In this document: positions 54,986 through 63,939 of the stretch, in pieces
Position numbering within the stretch: the stretch's first letter is position 1
Layout: each line of letters starts with the position of its first letter
Assembly: GCF_034119865.1 (NCBI RefSeq)
Contig: NZ_CP139421.1
Coordinates: forward strand, 3,658,001 to 3,722,000
Direction: 5' to 3'
DNA length: 64,000 nt
From: Algoriphagus sp. NG3
Lineage (GTDB): Bacteria; Bacteroidota; Bacteroidia; Cytophagales; Cyclobacteriaceae
Translations under genes and position numbers: made by a program
The notes under the pieces: generated by a model
Databases searched by the model: none
What the model was told of the DNA's origin: nothing
The model's input: the letters and a program-made list of their open reading frames with translations, nothing else

Positions 54986-54986
54986 A

Positions 54987-55023
54987 TTTTTTCAATCTTC
55001 TAATTTTCTAATCTTTCAATCAA
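54987..55023. repeat. Inverted repeat, right arm flanking the EEP gene
   Basis: TTTTTTCAATCTTCTAATTT-TCTAATCTTTCAATCAA is roughly the inverse complement of the arm at 54255-54282. It covers the stop codon of the convergent helicase gene, so it was tolerated or selected at that position. Confidence 0.6.
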
Positions 55024-56951
55024 CCAAAAAACTCCCACACACTTCTATATCCCCCATTCTTCTCGACATACTGAAGTAACTGGTCAAAGAATGGATTTTG
55101 AGCCAAAGTACTACTGTCCCCGATCAACACCAATTTTCTCTTCGCTCGGGTCAAGGCTACATTCATCCTTCGCTCATCTGAAAGAAAACCTATCTCCCCT
55201 TTCTCATTGGATCTTGTCAGAGAAATCATCATCAGATCCCGCTCCTGGCCTTGGAAACCATCTACCGTATCTATCGTGAGCTGCTCCTTTACTGCCAGCA
55301 GACTTGGATAATCCTCCGAATCCAATATCAACCCTCTTAACCTGCGTACCTGTGCTCCATATGGCGCAATCAGCCCAATAGTCCAATTCTTCTGCAGAAT
55401 TAAATGTGAACCAATTTTTTCCAGCAGTTCATTTAGATGCTTTGCTGCAAAGAGTGCTTCCTCCGGATTAAACGTACTCAAACTCTCTGCTTCCTGTAGA
55501 TCAGTAAATCCTGCCCCGGCAGTATCTATCCATTCTATAGCACTCCCCTCTTCCTGCAGTACGTGCATCTTAGTACCTTCATCCGCAATCAATTTTCCAT
55601 TATAAAACTGTTCATTGGAGAATCCCATAATCACATCAGGCATCCGGTATTGTACCTGCAGCATCTGAGCAGAGGAAGGCTTTCGCTTGATCACTTTTTC
55701 AAAAAGAGTTTGTGACAAGCCATCTTTTGCCGCGTGAAAGGACTTGATGGTGGGCGGAAGTTGCCAATGATCCCCGGCAAACACCACTTTCTTGGCTTTC
55801 AAAATAGGAATCCAAGTAGCCGCTTCCAGGCCCTGCGCTGCTTCATCTATGAAAACCACGTCGAATTCCATCCCCTTGAGATTGTAAGACGAAGCCCCTA
55901 CAAGTGTACTTGCAAAAACCCTCGTGCCCTGAAAAATATCGTATTGGATATATTCTTCCAGAGACTTGGATGCCTCTCTCAGCCTGCTCACTTCTGCATA
56001 CATCAGTTTGCGCTGTGCTCTTTCCTCTGGCCCAAAGTTTCTTTTGTATTGCTTGGCAAGCTTCAGGTATTGGTCAGTCTCCTTACGCAGCTTTTTCAGA
56101 TCACGGAAGCTCCCATGAAAAGCAGTTTTGGCATCCAGCGTCTGATTCAAAATCTTCTCTTCCACCCGGGCAGGATGCCCCAGGCGTAAAGTTTCTATTC
56201 CCCTATCCACCAGTTTCTCGACCAGTAGATCTACCGCAGCATTGCTTGGAGCACATACCAAAACAGAATTCTGATTAATTACAGCATCCTGAATTGCTTC
56301 TATCAATGTGGTGGTTTTGCCTGTGCCGGGAGGCCCGTGTACTACTCCCACATCTTTGGCATTACCGATCAATTCACAGGCTTGGTTCTGGGAAAAATTA
56401 AGATTGGCTTTGGGGGAAATTCTGTTTGTGGAAAACTGAGGTGGCTTTTCTCCTAAAAGGATTTCTTTGAATTCTTCCACTCTTTTATTCTCAGTAGTGA
56501 TTACCCGCTTCAACGCAAACTCCATTTCCCTGTAGCTAGCCTCATCAAAAAGCAAATCCACGCCCAGTCGGCTGCCTTCCATCCAATCCGGGATTTCATC
56601 TGCCTGTAGCGTCACCGTCATGGTATTGTTCCGGACAAAATTGATTACACCGTTGACCCTGTTTTCTGAGCTTTGATAACTTTCCTGGGTCGTAAAAAAA
56701 GACACCGATTTACCAGACCCAAATGAAGAAGGATGACCGGCATCCGAACGTTCAATTTCTACCAAAAGCCGCTCCCCCATCCCAATTTTACTCTTTTTCA
56801 GATGAACTGGATACCAGGTTATTCCTGCTTTTTTCTTATCTGCAAGTGAGGAATTTAGAAATTTCTGCTTGTACTGGGCGAGATCTTCCTGCCATTCCAG
56901 TTTCAAAAGTTTCAGCCCTTTCTGTAATTCCTCGGTGATTTTGTCCATCAA
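55020..56951 (-). CDS. SF1 DNA/RNA helicase, Upf1/IGHMBP2-like
   Basis: 643 aa. N-terminal ~1-180 is a beta-barrel/stalk region with 'LKKSKIGMGERLLVEIERSD'. Motif I is 'VVHGPPGTGKTTTLIEAIQD', Ia 'SVLVCAPSNAAVDLLVEKLV', II 'VFIDEAAQGLEAATW', III 'VVFAGDHWQLPPTIKS', IV 'MLQVQYRMPDVIMGFSNEQF', V 'TIDTVDGFQGQERDLMMISL' and VI 'NVALTRAKRKLVLIGD'. A 5'-3' translocase of the Upf1/SMUBP-2 class; bacterial members are of unclear role. Cytoplasmic. ATG 56948 is an equally good start. Confidence 0.92.
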   Translation of the reverse strand: MMDKITEELQKGLKLLKLEWQEDLAQYKQKFLNSSLADKKKAGITWYPVHLKKSKIGMGERLLVEIERSDAGHPSSFGSGKSVSFFTTQESYQSSENRVNGVINFVRNNTMTVTLQADEIPDWMEGSRLGVDLLFDEASYREMEFALKRVITTENKRVEEFKEILLGEKPPQFSTNRISPKANLNFSQNQACELIGNAKDVGVVHGPPGTGKTTTLIEAIQDAVINQNSVLVCAPSNAAVDLLVEKLVDRGIETLRLGHPARVEEKILNQTLDAKTAFHGSFRDLKKLRKETDQYLKLAKQYKRNFGPEERAQRKLMYAEVSRLREASKSLEEYIQYDIFQGTRVFASTLVGASSYNLKGMEFDVVFIDEAAQGLEAATWIPILKAKKVVFAGDHWQLPPTIKSFHAAKDGLSQTLFEKVIKRKPSSAQMLQVQYRMPDVIMGFSNEQFYNGKLIADEGTKMHVLQEEGSAIEWIDTAGAGFTDLQEAESLSTFNPEEALFAAKHLNELLEKIGSHLILQKNWTIGLIAPYGAQVRRLRGLILDSEDYPSLLAVKEQLTIDTVDGFQGQERDLMMISLTRSNEKGEIGFLSDERRMNVALTRAKRKLVLIGDSSTLAQNPFFDQLLQYVEKNGGYRSVWEFFG

Positions 56952-57010
56952 TGTGTATTTTAGGCGAAACTAATGAAATCCTCTCGGGTTTTCCAAAACC
57001 AACTATTACT

Positions 57011-57616
57011 ATGAATTACCTTGCACACGCATATCTTTCATTTGATCAAGATGAGGTGCTTGTTGGTAATTTTATTGGGGATTTTGTAAAAGGAAAAATG
57101 CTGGACACCTTCCCCCAAGGAGTACAGAACGGGATCAAACTTCATAGGGAGATAGATTTGTTCACTGATACACATCCGCTTGTAAGGGCTGGACAGAGCT
57201 ATTTAAGGCCAAAATTCGGGCATTACTCTACAGTGATCACCGATATATATTTTGATTATTTTCTGGCTAGGAACTGGTCATTTTTTTCCACTATCCAGTT
57301 AGAAGAGTTTATCCAGCGTACCTTTTCAACTTTGCAGTCGCACCACAGCCTCTTTCCAGTACGCTTCGCTAACATGTTTCAATGGATGGTACAGGACAAT
57401 TGGCTACTGAAGTACCGGGAAATCGAAGGGATCAGGCAGACCTTCTCGGGTATGACACGGCGAACCCGCTTTGAATCAAAAATGGAAGTAGCGCACCTTT
57501 CCCTCTTGGAAAAGGAAAAGGAATTCCAGGTGATTTTCTTCGCTTTTTTCGAGGATTTAGAGACTTTTGCAAGACAGAAATTACTAGAAATCCAAGAATC
57601 CAATGCTGGTCATTAA
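57011..57616 (+). CDS. ACP phosphodiesterase (AcpH/YajB-like)
   Basis: 201 aa from ATG 57011 ('MNYLAHAYLSFDQDEVLVGN'), matching the usual AcpH start; an ATG 20 codons upstream gives a poor N-terminus. 'GNFIGDFVKGKMLDTFPQGV', 'GIKLHREIDLFTDTHPLVRA' (H-R-x-I-D-x-F-T-D) and 'HYSTVITDIYFDYFLARNW' carry the conserved metal-binding His/Asp residues. The family removes 4'-phosphopantetheine from acyl carrier protein. Overlaps the next gene by 14 bp. Confidence 0.9.
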   Translation: MNYLAHAYLSFDQDEVLVGNFIGDFVKGKMLDTFPQGVQNGIKLHREIDLFTDTHPLVRAGQSYLRPKFGHYSTVITDIYFDYFLARNWSFFSTIQLEEFIQRTFSTLQSHHSLFPVRFANMFQWMVQDNWLLKYREIEGIRQTFSGMTRRTRFESKMEVAHLSLLEKEKEFQVIFFAFFEDLETFARQKLLEIQESNAGH

Positions 57617-58058
57617 ACCAAAAGTATCCACCTATATTTCCCTTAGCCTAATCGTATTGATATTGATCGCAGGGCTGGTATATATCCTTAGGGACTTCGC
57701 TTATACAGGAAGTTTTGGTATCTGGTTCTATTTGATTGCCTGTACGCTTATCACACTGGTGTTGCTGATGCTATTGGTGAAAATGCTTTCGGGGTTTAGA
57801 TTCATCACTGCAGGTAGGGACCAGATCATTGTCAAATTACCTTTAAAAGGCTATTCCAAAACTTATCCAGTCTCACAAATTCTTGCCTGGGAAGAGGAAA
57901 TTGTGCTGGCGAATAAAAAAGAATTCCGTCAGGTGACTATAGCGTTCACAGATAGGCAATCTATCTCGGTCTCCAATCATGAACATGAGGCTTATAAAGA
58001 CCTGATTTCTTATTTGGTGAAAAAAGCGGGGAAGAGAAAGGTGAAGAGTAAGAAATGA
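57603..58058 (+). CDS. Two-helix membrane protein with cytoplasmic PH-like tail, unknown function
   Basis: 151 aa. Two N-terminal membrane helices ('ISLSLIVLILIAGLVYILRD', 'FYLIACTLITLVLLMLLVKM'), then a beta-rich domain ('KLPLKGYSKTYPVSQILAWE', 'KEFRQVTIAFTDRQSISVSN') that resembles bacterial PH/YdbT-like membrane domains, and a Lys-rich end. It overlaps the ACP phosphodiesterase by 14 bp, so it is translationally coupled. No function can be given. Confidence 0.7.
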   Translation: MLVIKPKVSTYISLSLIVLILIAGLVYILRDFAYTGSFGIWFYLIACTLITLVLLMLLVKMLSGFRFITAGRDQIIVKLPLKGYSKTYPVSQILAWEEEIVLANKKEFRQVTIAFTDRQSISVSNHEHEAYKDLISYLVKKAGKRKVKSKK

Positions 58059-58272
58059 AAGACATCAGTCGCGGTTTTCATTCAAAAAAAGCAGAACCGA
58101 GCCCCTATACACTAAGGTATTACGGCACAAATCCCTACTGCCACTTTCCGTCTATTCGAACGGCTCTATAAATAGAACTATTTGCTTAATAAAAATTTAA
58201 AGCACAGCTTCTGAGAAGCAGTACAACAAGCTTTGCGAAAACTTCATGGAGCCAGTGGTTAAAAACAAAAAA

Positions 58273-58292
58273 GCCTGAGATCATTCCCAGGC
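58273..58292 (-). terminator. Terminator after the pyrophosphatase gene
   Basis: Minus strand GCCTG (58292-58288) and CAGGC (58277-58273) around a 10-nt loop, then T6. It starts 7 bp after the stop. Confidence 0.75.
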
Positions 58293-58299
58293 CATTGCT

Positions 58300-58839
58300 T
58301 TATTTTCTAGTTCGGAAATTTTGATCATATAGATCAACACTTTCCCTGATGATCCGCATCGCATCTTCTTTGCCAAGAAAATCCTCAACTTTCACTTCCT
58401 TATTTTCCAGCTTCTTATAGTCTTCAAAGAATCTGTGGACTTCCTTCATCAAGTGCGGAGGAAGATCGTCAATATCATTGATATAATTCACAGACTGATC
58501 ACCTGCAGCTACAGCGATGATCTTATCATCTGCCTCACCGCCATCTATCATGCGCATCACCCCTATTACCTTGGCCTCAACCAGACACATAGAAGGAATA
58601 TCAATTTGTGAAATAATCAGGATGTCCAAAGGATCATGGTCTTCACAGAAAGTCTGTGGAATGAATCCATAATTTGCGGGGTAATGCACCGCAGAGAACA
58701 AAACCCGGTCCAGCATCAGCATACCCGTTTTTTTGTCCAATTCATATTTACCTTTACTGCCCTTAGGTATTTCAATTACACCTGTTACGAATTCAGGGGC
58801 ATTTTTCCCGATGTTGACGTCATGCCAGGGATTAATCAT
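58300..58839 (-). CDS. ppa: Inorganic pyrophosphatase (family I)
   Basis: 179 aa. '[20 protein letters not shown]' (E-I-P-x-G-x-x-x-K-Y-E), '[20 protein letters not shown]' (Y-P-x-N-Y-G), '[15 protein letters not shown]' (D-x-D-P-x-D), '[20 protein letters not shown]' and '[10 protein letters not shown]'-type segment (here '[20 protein letters not shown]'). Hydrolyses PPi in the cytoplasm with Mg2+, driving biosynthesis. Monocistronic with its own promoter and terminator. Confidence 0.97.
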   Translation of the reverse strand: MINPWHDVNIGKNAPEFVTGVIEIPKGSKGKYELDKKTGMLMLDRVLFSAVHYPANYGFIPQTFCEDHDPLDILIISQIDIPSMCLVEAKVIGVMRMIDGGEADDKIIAVAAGDQSVNYINDIDDLPPHLMKEVHRFFEDYKKLENKEVKVEDFLGKEDAMRIIRESVDLYDQNFRTRK

Positions 58840-58888
58840 ATTTTCTTAAATTAGTTAATAAAAAGTGAAGCTTTTTGCAAAGTCCGTG

Positions 58889-58896
58889 CAAAGATA
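58889..58896 (-). promoter_or_regulatory. -7 promoter element of ppa
   Basis: Minus strand TATCTTTG fits TAnnTTTG exactly, 49 bp before the ppa start codon. No clear -33 TTG. It lies between ppa and the end of the signalling operon upstream, showing that ppa is not part of that operon. Confidence 0.45.
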
Positions 58897-58928
58897 CATT
58901 TTAGCTCGAAAATGCCCAGACCCTTGAG

Positions 58929-60014
58929 TTATTTCATATTTGGCAAGCTGACTTTGAAGGTGGTACTATCTCCAAAAACAGAGTTCAATTCAATCTTACC
59001 TCCCATCTGCTCTACCGCTTCCTTTACCATATACAGGCCTAGACCCGTCCCCACATTTTTCTGTGTAGCTCGGGAAAAAAGGTTAAACACATCAGGATGA
59101 TGCTTCTCTTCAATACCTATCCCATTGTCAGACAGCAGAATTACAGCTTCTGTCTCATTGACCTCCACCGTCAAATCAATCTTTTTATCCTCAACACCGG
59201 ATTTTTGAAATTGTACGGCATTGCTAAAAAGGTTATTGAAAATAACCCTTATTTTAGAATCATCTGAGGTAAACGTACAAGGTTGATTGATGTCTATTTC
59301 TACTTGAATATGCTCAATGTTGAACTTCTTTCTGTAGGCAGTCAATTGCTGGTCGACAATTTCAGAAAACTTAATGTCAGTAAGCTTATTCTCGATTTTG
59401 GTGGATCTGTAAAAGTCCAGCATTTTATAGATAAAATCGTCCAACTTATCCGTAGCCGTATCTATCATTTCAAAATACTCCAAAGCATCCGGGTCTTTAA
59501 GTTCCATTTTGGCAAGTTTGGAAACCCCGGATATACTCATCAGTGGCCCCCGCAATTCATGAGATAAACTATAGACAAACTGATTCATCTCTGAATGGAG
59601 CTTTTGGAGCTTTTGATTTTTATCCTTCAGCTCCCGCCTCATGAAATAGATATCGGCAGCGTTTTTAATAGAATTCTTGATCTGCTCTATATTCCAGGGC
59701 TTATCTATAAATCTATAAACCTCGCCTTTGTTGATTGCGTCGATCACAGAGGCTATATCGGAATATCCTGTCAGCAGAATCCGGATTGGGTCAGGATTGA
59801 ATTTTACCAATTCCTCAAAAAACTCCGTACCGGTCATTCCCGGCATCCGTTGATCAGCAATCACTACATGAATTTCCTCTTCCCTGGCGATTTTCAATCC
59901 CTCCTCAGCATCTATTGCTGTAAGTATTTTGAAGTCCTTCCTTAAAGTGGCTCGAAATGATTTGAGATTGTTATCTTCATCATCAATATAGAGAACATGA
60001 ATTTTATCATTCAT
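58929..60014 (-). CDS. Receiver-histidine kinase hybrid (REC-HisKA-HATPase), soluble
   Basis: 361 aa, no membrane helix. Receiver domain 1-115: 'HVLYIDDEDNNLKSFRATL' (acidic pair), D54 in 'VVIADQRMPGMTG', 'RILLTGYSDIASVIDAINKG' and Lys105 in 'RFIDKPWN'; it is of the RpfG-like receiver type. A coiled-coil linker ~122-145 follows. HisKA: H152 in 'VYSLSHELRGPLMSISGV'. HATPase: 'NNLFSNAVQFQKSG', 'LLSDNGIGIEEKHHP' and 'NVGTGLGLYMVKEAV'. No DNA-binding or enzymatic output. Last gene of a four-gene overlapping operon (8-bp overlap with the 7TMR kinase); it probably receives phosphate from that kinase and passes it on. Confidence 0.92.
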   Translation of the reverse strand: MNDKIHVLYIDDEDNNLKSFRATLRKDFKILTAIDAEEGLKIAREEEIHVVIADQRMPGMTGTEFFEELVKFNPDPIRILLTGYSDIASVIDAINKGEVYRFIDKPWNIEQIKNSIKNAADIYFMRRELKDKNQKLQKLHSEMNQFVYSLSHELRGPLMSISGVSKLAKMELKDPDALEYFEMIDTATDKLDDFIYKMLDFYRSTKIENKLTDIKFSEIVDQQLTAYRKKFNIEHIQVEIDINQPCTFTSDDSKIRVIFNNLFSNAVQFQKSGVEDKKIDLTVEVNETEAVILLSDNGIGIEEKHHPDVFNLFSRATQKNVGTGLGLYMVKEAVEQMGGKIELNSVFGDSTTFKVSLPNMK

Positions 60015-62145
60015 AGCTTTGAGTGCTTTGATGTATAGGAAGGGTTATTTTAAAAGTAGTTCCTTGACCCTCTTCAGTAATCACTTCCAGTGTACCTTTA
60101 TGATTCTCAATAATAGAATAAACTATTGAAAGCCCCAAACCTGTCCCTTTCCCAACGGCCTTGGTGGTAAAGAAGGGTTCAAATATTTTTTCCTTGACAT
60201 GCCTAGGGATTCCAGGGCCATTATCACTTATCTCAATAGTAACGTACTGTTCAGCGCTTCGGGTCCGGATCTCTATTTTAGGATCGGTGACGGAATCTAA
60301 GTGATCACTGAGCGCATGGACTGCATTTGTAATGATATTCATAAACACCTGATTGAGCTTTCCGGCCAGACATTCTACCAGAGGAAGTTCCCCAAAGTCT
60401 CTAATGATTCTTATCTTACCAGGTGTAGAACTGTTCAATAAGATCAAGGTACTGTTAATTCCATCATGCAAGTCAACTTTTTTGACATCCTGCTCATCTA
60501 CCCGGGAAAAAATCCTCAACCCCTTTACTATCTCTACAGTTCTTCTGGCCCCATCATCCATTCCTTTAAGCAGCTGGTCAACTTCCTCCAATACATAATC
60601 CAATTCCAGATCCTCTTCCAGTTCTTTAGCTTCTTTTTGAGAAGCAGGTGTAAACTCGTTCAAAGCAGTTGTTCTATAGAACTGGATGATCTCCATTATA
60701 TCCTTTATGTCACGTTTTAGAGGCATGATATTGGAGCTGACAAAATTTATAGGATTGTTAATCTCATGCGCTATACCTGCCGTCAGCTGACCTAGAGAAG
60801 CCATTTTCTCCTGATTTACCAATTGGCTTTGGGTGTTTTGTAGGTTTTTTAGTGCCTGCTCTAATTCATCAGTTCTAAGTCTCACTTTCTCCTCTAGCAT
60901 ACTATTCTGCTCAATCACAAGTTTCTCGTTGGCAGCAAGAGCTTGGAGGCGCTCTATATGTTCTTTTTCCTTTTCTTTTTTAAGTATATTGATTTTATCT
61001 GCCAAAGCTAAAGACAGTAAGATAGCCTCTAGGGCAGTACCTATCAGCATGGGCAAATTTGCATAAAAACCAAGATTAAATAACCCTTGTGTTTGAAGAA
61101 TATAGAAAATGATACCTATCAAAAAAAAACTCCAAGCAATTAGAAAATAAGATGCAGATCGCATCTTTTTCCTGACTAATAAAATAGCTATTGAAAAGAA
61201 AACAATAACAACTAAAAACCCATTTATATCAGTAATTGTATAACTTATATCTATAAATCCAAGCAGCCTAAGAAAAAAAGCCAATAAGTACAACCCCCAT
61301 AAAAACATTAACAAATAATCAAAAAAGGGAAGCTTTTGTTTAGTGCTTAAAAAATTCCGAACAAAAGGTATAGCAAAAACACTGGCCAATGTAGTAAACC
61401 CAATGATACTAAACTCATAAAGAACTGGGTTTTGATAAAGAAAGTACCAATAAGAATGTCCTGAAATAGAAAGCTGCGCTAACGCTATAAACAAAACATA
61501 CATACTATAAAACAAATACAAGGTATCTAAAACAGAAAAATACAAGAACAGATTGTAAAAAAACAACGCCAGCATAATTCCAATATAAATATTGATAAAC
61601 ACCGTCCTTTTATTAAAACTAGAAAAAAAACCTTTTTCACTAGAAAGCAACCCAATGAATCTGATTGGTTCAGTTGAATTGATTTTCAACAATACAAAAG
61701 GCAAAAAATCGTCTTCACTTTCAATTTTAAAAGTGGGATTTGGATTTCCAAAATCATTAGAATTAAAAAAATCAATACCGTCTTTACCACTATATACTAA
61801 GGAACTGTCTTTTTTAACCGTAAACAACTCCACACTCCTAAATGAAGGATTATTAATTTCTAAATAATACTCCTGAACATCGCTCGACAAACTTGAACTC
61901 AAATCCAGACCTATGTAAACCGTATCCGACCGTACTCCAACATCAACACTACTATGACTAGAGTAGTCATCAAGTTTTAGCATTTCTCCCACTATACCTA
62001 CTCCATCATCAAGAATAAAATAACGGTCAATTTGACGCACCCCATCATTATCCAATACCCCTAAATACTTATATAAAGGAAGTATTATGATAAAAATTAT
62101 CATAATTACAATAAGGACATTGAATACATCAATCCGCTTCATCAT
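60007..62145 (-). CDS. 7TMR-DISM sensor histidine kinase
   Basis: 712 aa. An N-terminal helix ('[19 protein letters not shown]') is followed by an extracytoplasmic 7TMR-DISMED2-like domain (~35-175). Then come seven membrane helices (~180-385, starting '[20 protein letters not shown]') and a coiled coil ('[20 protein letters not shown]'). HisKA is '[20 protein letters not shown]' with the phospho-His. The HATPase has '[13 protein letters not shown]', '[20 protein letters not shown]' and '[20 protein letters not shown]'. 7TMR-DISM receptors sense small extracellular ligands. The start overlaps the upstream GNAT-like gene by 4 bp and the end overlaps the receiver-kinase gene by 8 bp. Confidence 0.94.
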   Translation of the reverse strand: MMKRIDVFNVLIVIMIIFIIILPLYKYLGVLDNDGVRQIDRYFILDDGVGIVGEMLKLDDYSSHSSVDVGVRSDTVYIGLDLSSSLSSDVQEYYLEINNPSFRSVELFTVKKDSSLVYSGKDGIDFFNSNDFGNPNPTFKIESEDDFLPFVLLKINSTEPIRFIGLLSSEKGFFSSFNKRTVFINIYIGIMLALFFYNLFLYFSVLDTLYLFYSMYVLFIALAQLSISGHSYWYFLYQNPVLYEFSIIGFTTLASVFAIPFVRNFLSTKQKLPFFDYLLMFLWGLYLLAFFLRLLGFIDISYTITDINGFLVVIVFFSIAILLVRKKMRSASYFLIAWSFFLIGIIFYILQTQGLFNLGFYANLPMLIGTALEAILLSLALADKINILKKEKEKEHIERLQALAANEKLVIEQNSMLEEKVRLRTDELEQALKNLQNTQSQLVNQEKMASLGQLTAGIAHEINNPINFVSSNIMPLKRDIKDIMEIIQFYRTTALNEFTPASQKEAKELEEDLELDYVLEEVDQLLKGMDDGARRTVEIVKGLRIFSRVDEQDVKKVDLHDGINSTLILLNSSTPGKIRIIRDFGELPLVECLAGKLNQVFMNIITNAVHALSDHLDSVTDPKIEIRTRSAEQYVTIEISDNGPGIPRHVKEKIFEPFFTTKAVGKGTGLGLSIVYSIIENHKGTLEVITEEGQGTTFKITLPIHQSTQSYE

Positions 62146-62846
62146 TTAGTTGAATTCTTATTAACGATCAGATCAAACAAAACCATCATTTCTCCTTTGG
62201 GGCCAGACTCCAATTTTTGATTAACTACATTATCCCTAAGCTGAAATATAAATTCACGCTCAGTACTATCTGCAAATGGTAAGTTGTCAACATCATCAAT
62301 AGCTAAGACCGTGGCAATCAATCCTTCCTTAGGATATAAAAAAGTCCCATTATCTCCCAAGCTACTAATTACTTCATACCCTACTTTTTTTGATATTCGA
62401 ACAGTAGCAGGAGAACATAAAGCCATTAATTTTTTAAGTCCAAATTGAGAAGCGATAGCAACCCCGACTTTAACTAAATAAATACTCCCAATCCCATAAC
62501 CTGCTACCTCTCTACTGTTCCACAAACCGCAATACTCAGCAACTTCCAATTCACCAAATTGACTCATGTATGAAGCGATACCTGGATCAACTTCTGAAAT
62601 AGCATCTTCCAATGGAAGTGGATACCCCTTACTTTTCAGCTGAACTCGCCCACCTCCCAAAACTCTAAAGTCGTCCATGGACTCAAAAAGGATCAGATAG
62701 GTATGTGGATTATTTGTCCAAGATCTATCAGCAGAGGTCACCTTGGTAACTCCGTATGACTCAAGAACCTTTAAATGCCCTGCAATGTATTTTTCTGTAG
62801 CCTCAGTATCTTCGACAACCCTGATTACCCGAACCCTAACTTCCAT
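62142..62846 (-). CDS. GNAT-fold acyltransferase-like protein (resembles N-acyl/autoinducer synthases)
   Basis: 234 aa, no signal peptide. 'YLILFESMDDFRVLGGGRVQ' followed by 'KGYPLPLEDAISEVDPGIAS' resembles the R-x-x-x-P-L-P-x-E region of LuxI/FeeM-type synthases. 'AEYCGLWNSREVAGYGIGSI' and 'LVKVGVAIASQFGLKKLMAL' correspond to the acyl-CoA/ACP-binding strand and helix. 'CSPATVRISKKVGYEVISSL' is the typical strand-helix after it. The fold call is from pattern reading and is moderately sure; activity is unproven. It sits between an E1-like adenylating gene (11-bp overlap) and a sensor kinase gene (4-bp overlap), so a role in making or modifying a ligand is plausible. Confidence 0.6.
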   Translation of the reverse strand: MEVRVRVIRVVEDTEATEKYIAGHLKVLESYGVTKVTSADRSWTNNPHTYLILFESMDDFRVLGGGRVQLKSKGYPLPLEDAISEVDPGIASYMSQFGELEVAEYCGLWNSREVAGYGIGSIYLVKVGVAIASQFGLKKLMALCSPATVRISKKVGYEVISSLGDNGTFLYPKEGLIATVLAIDDVDNLPFADSTEREFIFQLRDNVVNQKLESGPKGEMMVLFDLIVNKNSTK

Positions 62847-63939
62847 AACTCATCTTTGATATCCGCTCCAGATCAACATAAAACCTTCCTGAATCCAGTT
62901 GATTTCCAAGAAGGATCATTCTAGAAAAATAGCCACATGCTCCTCCTCCTAGTATCACCGAAGATGCTAATTGGGGCCAAGATGATATACTCTTCCCGAT
63001 TTCCCCAATGCTTCTCTGGGCACGAGAGGATAGTTTTTCAAAACTCAATAGTGACATAAGAATATCCGTTCTTTGCTGTGGAAGTTTCCGCAAAATCTCT
63101 GATTCCTCACCAAACTTCTCCAACAGCCCATGTAATATCAATCTGTCCGGCTCTAAATCAAACCGCTCAACATCAATCATACCTCTGTCACTAGTATCCA
63201 TCAAAACAGGGACTCCTAATTCCTTGGCTTTGATCCTGCTCTTGAGTTTCACTTCCAAATTATCACATTCTTCGATCAAAAGGTCAAGCTGGCCGTCCTG
63301 GCAGAAGAATTGATCAATATTCTCATCATGAACTCCTTCGCTGAATAACACTACCTTGAGATAGGGGTCAATTTCTGCTATTTCCCTGGCCGCAATTACG
63401 GACTTTTTTACCCCCAAATTATGGACACCTGTTCTGATCCTGTTCAAATTACTCAATTCCAATGTATCGAAGTCTGCTAGCCTAAGTTCTCCACAGCCTC
63501 TTTCCAAAGCCAAAGTCAGTGCGACGCTTTGCCCAACTGAGAGCCCTATTATGCCGATTTTCTTTTTCGACAATACCCTTTGCTCCTCCTCTGTGATGAC
63601 ATACCTGTTCCTTATCGTACGGACAGTGACATAATCTTCTTCAGGAAGCAAATGGACAAGACAGTGACGCCACGGATAATAAACCCAATTCCCGAAAAGC
63701 GCAGGAGAAAGCCCCCCAAAATGATCATGAACGGCAAGGTCTAAGTCCTCAACACTAAACTTTTTTTGAGGATTCCGAAGTTTAATCAAATCTCCTACCT
63801 GAGAAGCAATTTCATCATAAATCAATAGAGTAGGATCGCTAATAAATTCCTGAAAATCACTGCTTGAGGCACTATCTATGCCACTAAATATCAACGGTTC
63901 ATACACTTCCTTATTGGAAGGATCCACTTGTATAGACAT
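62836..63939 (-). CDS. ThiF/E1-like adenylating enzyme (Rv1355c-type, stand-alone)
   Basis: 367 aa. Residues ~1-115 are an unassigned N-terminal domain. The E1/ThiF domain starts 'KKKIGIIGLSVGQSVALTLA' (ATP loop G-L-S-V-G-Q, 132-137), then 'ELRLADFDTLELSNLNRIRT' (D156, D158, N166, R167), 'LGVKKS' with the conserved Lys, and 'LDLLIEECDNLEVKLKSRI' (D226). No CxxC zinc pairs and no obvious ubiquitin-like substrate or E2/JAB gene nearby. I recall Rv1355c-like proteins joining this kind of domain to a nitroreductase domain; that part is absent here. First gene of the window-end operon; upstream sequence (63940-64000) is AT-rich with no clear promoter. Confidence 0.8.
   Translation of the reverse strand: MSIQVDPSNKEVYEPLIFSGIDSASSSDFQEFISDPTLLIYDEIASQVGDLIKLRNPQKKFSVEDLDLAVHDHFGGLSPALFGNWVYYPWRHCLVHLLPEEDYVTVRTIRNRYVITEEEQRVLSKKKIGIIGLSVGQSVALTLALERGCGELRLADFDTLELSNLNRIRTGVHNLGVKKSVIAAREIAEIDPYLKVVLFSEGVHDENIDQFFCQDGQLDLLIEECDNLEVKLKSRIKAKELGVPVLMDTSDRGMIDVERFDLEPDRLILHGLLEKFGEESEILRKLPQQRTDILMSLLSFEKLSSRAQRSIGEIGKSISSWPQLASSVILGGGACGYFSRMILLGNQLDSGRFYVDLERISKMSYGS

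Noticed and set aside
62836..63939. E1-like gene as part of a CBASS or bacterial ubiquitin-like (Bil) defence system
   Set aside because: No cGAS-like cyclase, effector, E2, JAB protease or Ubl gene is adjacent; its neighbours are an acyltransferase-like protein and histidine kinases.
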